Assembly: GCA_019636535.1 (NCBI GenBank)
Contig: JAHBXK010000001.1
Location: forward strand, 62,001-126,000
DNA length: 64,000 nucleotides
Direction: 5' to 3'
Source of the DNA: Phycisphaeraceae bacterium
Lineage (GTDB): Bacteria > Planctomycetota > Phycisphaerae > Phycisphaerales > UBA1924
In this document: positions 63,926 through 64,000 of the stretch, in pieces
How the letters are laid out: each line of letters begins with the position of its first letter
Numbering within the stretch: position 1 is the stretch's first letter
Program-made: the position numbers and the translations under genes
Notes under the pieces: model-generated
What the model saw: only the letters and a program-made list of their open reading frames with translations
Databases searched by the model: none
Told to the model about the DNA's origin: nothing

Positions 63926-64000
63926 GTGACATCACAATCGCACAGTGGCCGGCTGCAGACCCCAATCCACCCCCGTACAGGCTCGCTCGCAAGCGTGTTC
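63926..64000 (+). CDS. Possible start of a gene (3' truncated by window end)
   Basis: The frame from GTG 63926 is open to the window end (25 codons) and follows a purine-rich GAGAGAGAGACAAC. The peptide starts VTSQSHSGRLQTPIHPRTGS. With the operator-like repeats upstream and the sugar ABC ATPase before it, this could be the next transport or regulatory gene. Too short to assign a function. Confidence 0.35.
   Translation, partial: MTSQSHSGRLQTPIHPRTGSLASVF

Noticed and set aside
63672-63992. 106-residue minus strand open frame at the right end
   Set aside because: It spans the inverted repeats and putative promoter, lacks a ribosome binding site and has no recognisable domain.

Overview
The window is GC-rich chromosomal DNA from a planctomycete, most likely of the Phycisphaerae/Phycisphaerales type. 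The evidence is the order rpmF-plsX-fabH-(lipoprotein)-fabD-fabG, a PEP-CTERM-like anchor of the 'PAPAAGTMLAMAGVVGLGRRRR' style, a sulfatase paired with a formylglycine-generating enzyme, many lipoproteins, a clade II nitrous oxide reductase cluster and an all-His NrfA. I see no rRNA, CRISPR array, insertion sequence or phage. One tRNA-Lys(CUU) is present.

Layout. (1) 0-6.9 kb: tail of a solute-binding protein, pyruvate kinase, CinA, an isolated atpC, a diguanylate cyclase, a Pmp3-type membrane peptide and a DUF1801 protein with a basic tail. (2) 6.9-14.7 kb: tandem universal stress protein, a basic protein, a GlmU-like acyltransferase, an exported protein, a patatin lipoprotein, an orphan topoisomerase VI A subunit and a PEP-CTERM protein. 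(3) 15-20.5 kb, minus strand: fatty acid/phospholipid synthesis operon. (4) 20.67-20.82 kb: tRNA-Lys, terminator and a perfect 16-bp parS palindrome. (5) 20.85-24 kb: operon of GNAT, cyanophycinase-like and isoaspartyl-peptidase lipoproteins. (6) 24-39.2 kb: FUN14-like protein, giant FAD/Fe-S dehydrogenase, DUF4139 protein, DppF-like ATPase, DUF1338 protein, esterase, alcohol dehydrogenase, prolyl oligopeptidase, IscX. (7) 39.3-44.7 kb: ccsBA-nrfH-nrfA, a nitrite-ammonifying module. (8) 44.7-55.9 kb, minus strand: pdxH, Rrf2, a Cys-rich YHS-like lipoprotein, ric, a second Rrf2 and nosL-Y-F-D-membrane protein-nosZ-cytochrome c. (9) 56-62 kb: SYLF lipoprotein, sulfatase + FGE + patatin operon. 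(10) 62-64 kb: sugar-type ABC ATPase and the probable start of a further gene.

How it fits together: regions 7 and 8 form a nitrogen-oxide respiration and nitrosative-stress block. NrfHA reduces nitrite to ammonium, with CcsBA able to attach its hemes. NosZ reduces N2O, fed by the membrane-anchored dihaem cytochrome and matured by NosDFYL. RIC and two NsrR-like Rrf2 regulators would handle NO damage and control. No nitrate, NO-forming nitrite or NO reductase is seen here.

Large-scale oddity: strand composition flips twice. The + strand is C-rich to about 20.7 kb, G-rich to about 46-47 kb, then C-rich again, whichever strand the genes are on. The first flip sits on the tRNA/parS spot. This suggests a 26-kb inversion (or a misassembly), or a replication-origin-proximal boundary followed by an inversion.
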